This document shows positions 28,846 through 32,911 of a stretch of 32,911 bases of DNA, piece after piece. Within the stretch, counting starts at the first letter, position 1, and the number at the start of each line of letters is the position of its first letter. A program made the position numbers and the translations under genes. The stretch lies in assembly GCA_902528485.1 (NCBI GenBank), contig CABZTA010000009.1, positions 1 through 32,911 of the forward strand. The letters are read 5' to 3'. Source of the DNA: an uncultured SAR86 cluster bacterium. Lineage in GTDB: Bacteria > Pseudomonadota > Gammaproteobacteria > Magnimaribacterales > AG-339-G14. The notes under the pieces are model-generated. The model searched no databases, was not told the origin of the DNA, and worked only from the letters and a program-made list of their open reading frames with translations.

Positions 28846-31461
28846 CTATTTTCTTTTTTTTCTTTTTGCCTTGGCTTGAAGTCTTCTCGTTCGTCTGTTT
28901 CCAGAAAATTCTTCATTTGATTCGGATTGATTTTTATTTACTTGTTCTTGGGGCGAATCAAAAGCTGATTGAATCTCTTCTTTATGACTTATTGTATTTT
29001 TTGTAACAGAACTTTCCTGAGTTTTTTTCTCTTCTTTATTGATTTGAATTTTTGATAAAAACTTTATGGCTTCAGCATTGATGTTTGTGAGAAGACCCTC
29101 GAACATTTCAAAAGCCTCTCTTTTATATTCAAGTCTGGGATCTTTTCCTGCATAACTTCTAAAGCCTATATTTTGTCTTAGGTATTCAAGAGCATTGATA
29201 TGGTTTTTCCAGGATATATCTACAACCTGCAATACGATTTGTTTTTCTAGACTGGGAAGAACTTCGCTGTATTCGATTCTTTTTTCAAGATATTTATTTT
29301 TAAGCTGACTTACAATTTCATCAATTAAAGTATCTTGATTATTTTTTTCATCATCTAAGAACTGAACTGCATCAAATTCAAAAGCGAAATCCGAAGACAA
29401 TGCATTTTTTAATTTATCTATTTGCCACTGACTTTCTACGCTTGAGGGCGGCAGAAACGAATAAACTAAATCTGATATTTCATTGAATCGCATGGAATCA
29501 ATTAATTCTGTTAAATCCTCTTCTTGCAGAATTTCTTCTCTTTGAGAATATATAACTTGTCTTTGTTCGTTGAGAACATCATCAAATTCAAGAATTCTTT
29601 TTCTTAAATCAAAATTTCTTCCTTCAACTCTTCTTTGAGCTCTTTCGATCGCTCCAGTCAGCATTCTGTGTTCAATGGATTCTCCTTTTTTCATACCTCC
29701 GATTGATTGCATAAGACTTTTAACTCTTTCCGGTGCAAAAATCTTCATCAAACTATCTTCTAAAGAAAGAAAGAACTGGGAGGATCCAGGATCTCCTTGT
29801 CTTCCAGATCTTCCTCTAAGCTGATTATCTACTCTTCTTGATTCATGCCTTTCAGTCCCAATTACATGCAGTCCTCCAAGCGATAAAACTTTTTCTTTGA
29901 AAGACGATTCATTTTCATTCCCCCCCAGCACGATATCTGTTCCTCTTCCTGCCATATTTGTCGCTATAGTCACAGCTTTCTCAGCTCCAGCCTGAGATAT
30001 TATTTCAGCTTCTCTTTCGTGTTGTTTTGCATTTAAAACGTTATGCGTGATATTTTTTTGTTTCAGTTTGCTTGATATTAATTCAGATGTTTCTACTGAT
30101 ATCGTGCCAACCAAAATAGGTGCACCAGTAGAATTAATTCTTTCTATTTCCTCAACAAGAGCGTCATACTTTTCTTCTAAGGTTAAGTAAATTTTGTCCT
30201 CTTTGTCATTCCTTATCATGGGGAGATTGGTAGGTATCACAATGGTTTCTAAGGAATAAATTTCTTCAAACTCCTGAGCTTCAGTTTCAGCAGTTCCGGT
30301 CATGCCTGATAATTTATCGAAGAGTCTAAAAAAGTTTTGAAATGTGGTTGATGCTAAAGTTTGGCTTTCAACTTGAATTTTTACATTCTCTTTTAGTTCT
30401 AAAGCTTGATGAACTCCATCCGATAATCGTCTCCCTGGTAAGGCTCTTCCGGTATTTGTATCAATTAATACGACTTGACCATTTTGAACGAGATAATCTG
30501 TATTTTTTTCAAATAGATTGAACGCTCTCAAGGAAGACTGAACCATGTTTAATAATTTAAGATTTTCACTAGCGTAGAGTGAGTCAGTTTCTTTTAGGAG
30601 TCCGTTGTGTACGAGAAGACGCTCAACATTTTCATGACCTTTCTCGGTAAGTTCAGCTGATCTTATTTTTTCATCAATTTGAAAATCACCCTCTACAAAA
30701 ACATCCTCCGATTCTTCATCAAATTCTTCTTTTTTTAGGCGAGGAATTATTTGGCCTATTTTTTTATAAATTTCTGAATTATCTTCAGCAACCCCGCTTA
30801 TTACTAAAGGAGTTCTGGCTTCATCAATCAGTATTGAATCAACTTCATCAACTACAGCAAAAAAGAGATCTTTTTGCATTTTATGAGCTCCATCCATCGC
30901 CATGTTATCTCTCAGATAATCAAAACCAGCTTCATTATTGGTGATATAAACAATATCTGATTGGTAGGCGTTTTTTTTCTCTTCAAAGCTCTGATTTGGA
31001 ACAACATGACCCACCGTTAAACCAAGGCCCTCATATAGAGGCCTCATCCAATTTGCATCTCTTTCAGCTAAATATTCGTTAACGGTGATTACATAAACAC
31101 CTCGTCCAGTTAGAGCATTCAAGTAACAAGGAAGAGTTGCAACAAGTGTTTTTCCCTCACCTGTGGCCATTTCAGCAATTTTTCCTTCATTTAATATAGC
31201 TCCGCCAACTAATTGACAATCATAGTGTCTTAAGCTGAGACTTCTTTTGCTTGATTCCCGAACAAGAGCAAATGCTTCAACAAGCAAAGAATCCAATGAT
31301 TCTCCCGATTTGGCTTTTTTTCTGAGATTCTCAGATTTCTGTAAAAGCTCCTCTGGACTTATAGATTCTAGGGATGATTCCAAAGAATTAATTTCCGTTA
31401 TAATTTTTGAAAGCCGATTTATGGCTCTTTTATGTTTTGAACCAAAAAGAAAGCTAAACAT
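28846..31461 (-). CDS. secA: Preprotein translocase ATPase SecA
   Basis: SecA drives protein export through SecYEG at the inner membrane. The 871 residues show Walker A ATGEGKT (99-105), the DEVDS box (205-209), the pre-protein cross-linking domain, the second motor domain with GRGTDIVLGG and GRSGRQGDPG, and the helical wing and scaffold. The usual C-terminal SecB/lipid zinc motif (CxCxSGxxxxxCH) is missing; the chain instead ends in a basic tail, RRTRRLQAKAKRKKRK (856-871). Two bases separate it from lpxC, so the secM arrest peptide gene found in E. coli has no room. Confidence 0.97.
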   Translation of the reverse strand: MFSFLFGSKHKRAINRLSKIITEINSLESSLESISPEELLQKSENLRKKAKSGESLDSLLVEAFALVRESSKRSLSLRHYDCQLVGGAILNEGKIAEMATGEGKTLVATLPCYLNALTGRGVYVITVNEYLAERDANWMRPLYEGLGLTVGHVVPNQSFEEKKNAYQSDIVYITNNEAGFDYLRDNMAMDGAHKMQKDLFFAVVDEVDSILIDEARTPLVISGVAEDNSEIYKKIGQIIPRLKKEEFDEESEDVFVEGDFQIDEKIRSAELTEKGHENVERLLVHNGLLKETDSLYASENLKLLNMVQSSLRAFNLFEKNTDYLVQNGQVVLIDTNTGRALPGRRLSDGVHQALELKENVKIQVESQTLASTTFQNFFRLFDKLSGMTGTAETEAQEFEEIYSLETIVIPTNLPMIRNDKEDKIYLTLEEKYDALVEEIERINSTGAPILVGTISVETSELISSKLKQKNITHNVLNAKQHEREAEIISQAGAEKAVTIATNMAGRGTDIVLGGNENESSFKEKVLSLGGLHVIGTERHESRRVDNQLRGRSGRQGDPGSSQFFLSLEDSLMKIFAPERVKSLMQSIGGMKKGESIEHRMLTGAIERAQRRVEGRNFDLRKRILEFDDVLNEQRQVIYSQREEILQEEDLTELIDSMRFNEISDLVYSFLPPSSVESQWQIDKLKNALSSDFAFEFDAVQFLDDEKNNQDTLIDEIVSQLKNKYLEKRIEYSEVLPSLEKQIVLQVVDISWKNHINALEYLRQNIGFRSYAGKDPRLEYKREAFEMFEGLLTNINAEAIKFLSKIQINKEEKKTQESSVTKNTISHKEEIQSAFDSPQEQVNKNQSESNEEFSGNRRTRRLQAKAKRKKRK

Positions 31462-31463
31462 AA

Positions 31464-32384
31464 CTATCCTGAACTTGGATTTATGACTGGATCAATATAA
31501 CTTATTAACTGATTGCCTTTATCAGCAGTAATTACTTCCCATGTATCTGGATTTTCAAGTAATTTTCTAAGTAACAAATTGTTATGTTTATGCCCTGATT
31601 TGTAACCCTCAAATGCTCCTATTAAATTGTGTTTGAGGAGGTAAAGGTCTCCAATTACATCAAGAATTTTATGTTTAACAAATTCATCGTCTGATCGAAG
31701 ACCGTCTTCGTTTAAAATCTCATCGTCTCCAATCGCTATAGCATTTTTTTCGCTAGCTCCGAGAGCTAAATTTTGTTTCTTTAATGCATCAACATCACTC
31801 ATAAAACCAAATGTTCTTGCTCTCGAAATTTCTTTTAAAAAAGTTGTGGAATTAAAATCTATGGTTGCCTTGTTGGGTTGCTTTTTATGAACGGGATGAT
31901 CGTAATCCAAAATGTAGCTAACTTTAAATCCATCGTAAGGTTTTAAAGACGCTCTAGCACCACTTTCATCTTCGATTGAAATCGGTTTAAGAATCTTTAT
32001 AAACTTTTTGACACTTTTTTGCTCCTTTATACCGGCTGATTGGATTAGAAACACAAATGGATTTGCTGATCCATCCATTATTGGAACTTCCATGTCGTTA
32101 ATTTGTATATAAGCATTATCTATTCCAAGACCTGCAAATGCAGATAGTATGTGTTCAACTGTTGAAACTTGAATATCACCATTTACGAGGGTAGTAGCTA
32201 AGGCTGTGGCTCCAACATTTTCGACAGTGGCAGTTATTTCAACCATAGGATCGCAGTCAACTCTTTGAAAAATTATTCCTGTGTCTTCAGGTGCAGGTAG
32301 TAATTTTATAGTAGTTTTTCTACCTCCATGAACACCAATACCGCTGGCTTTTATTGAATTTGTTAAAGTTCTTTGAGCTAACAT
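31464..32384 (-). CDS. lpxC: UDP-3-O-acyl-N-acetylglucosamine deacetylase
   Basis: LpxC performs the committed step of lipid A synthesis. The 306 residues match the family. Zinc ligands H78 (in STVEHILSA), H238 and D242 ([10 protein letters not shown]) are present, with the general base E77 and H265 in SGHKHNN. No special C-terminal extension is seen. The start overlaps the rlmB stop by one base (TAATG), and the end sits 2 bp from secA. This order differs from E. coli, where lpxC follows ftsZ. Confidence 0.97.
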   Translation of the reverse strand: MLAQRTLTNSIKASGIGVHGGRKTTIKLLPAPEDTGIIFQRVDCDPMVEITATVENVGATALATTLVNGDIQVSTVEHILSAFAGLGIDNAYIQINDMEVPIMDGSANPFVFLIQSAGIKEQKSVKKFIKILKPISIEDESGARASLKPYDGFKVSYILDYDHPVHKKQPNKATIDFNSTTFLKEISRARTFGFMSDVDALKKQNLALGASEKNAIAIGDDEILNEDGLRSDDEFVKHKILDVIGDLYLLKHNLIGAFEGYKSGHKHNNLLLRKLLENPDTWEVITADKGNQLISYIDPVINPSSG

Positions 32385-32911
32385 TATTTATTTTTTTTCT
32401 GTCTATTGATTTCGAATACTATTATAGATGTAGCAACTGCGACGTTGAGACTTTCAAGACTCTCATCAATAGGTATACGAATCATTTTATCGCATTTTGA
32501 TTTCAAAGTTTCTTGAATACCATTATTTTCCGAACCAATGATTAAACCTATTTTTTCTTTTAAGTTCACATCATAAATGACCTGAGAATTATCACTCGCC
32601 TCTGCTCCAAAGATTTTAAATCCTCTAATTTTTAGAATGTCACAAATCCTTTTCAAGTTTGGAACAATGACAAATGGGATAAGCTCACTCGATCCTTTAG
32701 AAACTTCTCTGACAGTCTTTGTTAAATGACAAGATCTCGATTTAGGAACTACCACTGCATCTACATTTGCACCAGAACAAGATCGAAGAATTGAACCTAA
32801 ATTATTTGGATCGGTGATGTGGTCAAGCAAGAGGATTATTGGATTCTTATGTTTCTCAACTAATCTCTCAAGATATTCAATATTTTTTGGTTCTGAAGGT
32901 TTAAATTTAAG
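32384..32911 (-). CDS. rlmB: SpoU/TrmH-family 23S rRNA 2'-O-methyltransferase (5' partial)
   Basis: The open frame continues to the window edge, giving 175 residues of the C-terminal SPOUT domain. The SAM-knot motifs are visible: [15 protein letters not shown] near the visible start, IIGSENNGI, and [11 protein letters not shown] at the C-terminus. The substrate-recognition N-terminal domain lies outside. Sequence type suggests RlmB (Gm2251 of 23S rRNA) rather than TrmH; this is not certain from the fragment. It overlaps lpxC by one base. Confidence 0.85.
   Translation of the reverse strand, partial: LKFKPSEPKNIEYLERLVEKHKNPIILLLDHITDPNNLGSILRSCSGANVDAVVVPKSRSCHLTKTVREVSKGSSELIPFVIVPNLKRICDILKIRGFKIFGAEASDNSQVIYDVNLKEKIGLIIGSENNGIQETLKSKCDKMIRIPIDESLESLNVAVATSIIVFEINRQKKNK

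Noticed and set aside
31462..31463. A secM gene between lpxC and secA
   Set aside because: Only two bases separate the genes, so no arrest peptide can be encoded there.

Overview
The window is an AT-rich, very compact bacterial chromosome segment. Most neighbouring genes overlap or sit a few bases apart, and the largest gene-free gap is 156 bp. BamD with a coupled PP0621-type protein, a divergent rluD, a trxA-rho pair, CoaE-YacG, LpxC next to SecA, and an argJ-linked ThiE-like gene all point to a gammaproteobacterium. Low GC, few Shine-Dalgarno sites and streamlining fit an oligotrophic marine lineage such as SAR86; that placement is inference, because no rRNA gene is present.

Layout. 1-4635 (+): the end of a two-ATPase peptide-type ABC ATPase, ilvD, trxA and rho. 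4636-5205 (-): rsmD. 5244-10929 (+): a flavin-reductase-like protein, a DUF4399 lipidless secreted protein, and two tandem DUF5916 (CBM9-like plus barrel) envelope proteins. 10926-11887 (-): a PP0621-like zinc-ribbon protein and BamD. 11921-20329 (+): rluD, then a run ilvI-ilvH-ilvC joined by overlaps to three membrane glycolipid genes (ArnT/PMT-like transferase, PAP2 phosphatase fused to an LPG-synthase/flippase-type membrane domain, DPM1/ArnC-like GT2). 20382-21918: tRNA-Ile(GAU) and tRNA-Ala(UGC) flanking a thioredoxin-fold protein and a crotonase. 21961-26335: an N-acyl-D-amino-acid-deacylase-type amidohydrolase facing an FMN hydroxy-acid oxidase and a spinster-like MFS carrier. 26400-27166 (+): coaE and yacG. 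27153-32911 (-): rlmB-lpxC-secA-argJ-thiE-like, packed end to end.

How genes work together. IlvIH, IlvC and IlvD supply three consecutive steps of valine/isoleucine synthesis from two separate loci. BamD, LpxC and SecA serve envelope building and export, and the DUF5916 proteins are likely clients of the Bam route. The three-gene glycolipid module is the most likely uncharacterised system here: it has a polyprenyl-phosphate sugar synthase, a membrane glycosyltransferase and a phosphatase/flippase-like fusion, which together suggest periplasmic lipid or LPS modification.

Other points worth attention are a ThiE-like protein lacking the Nudix half usually fused to it, a SecA without the C-terminal zinc motif, tRNA-Ile/tRNA-Ala outside an rRNA operon, and a trxA-rho spacer with two mutually exclusive foldings.
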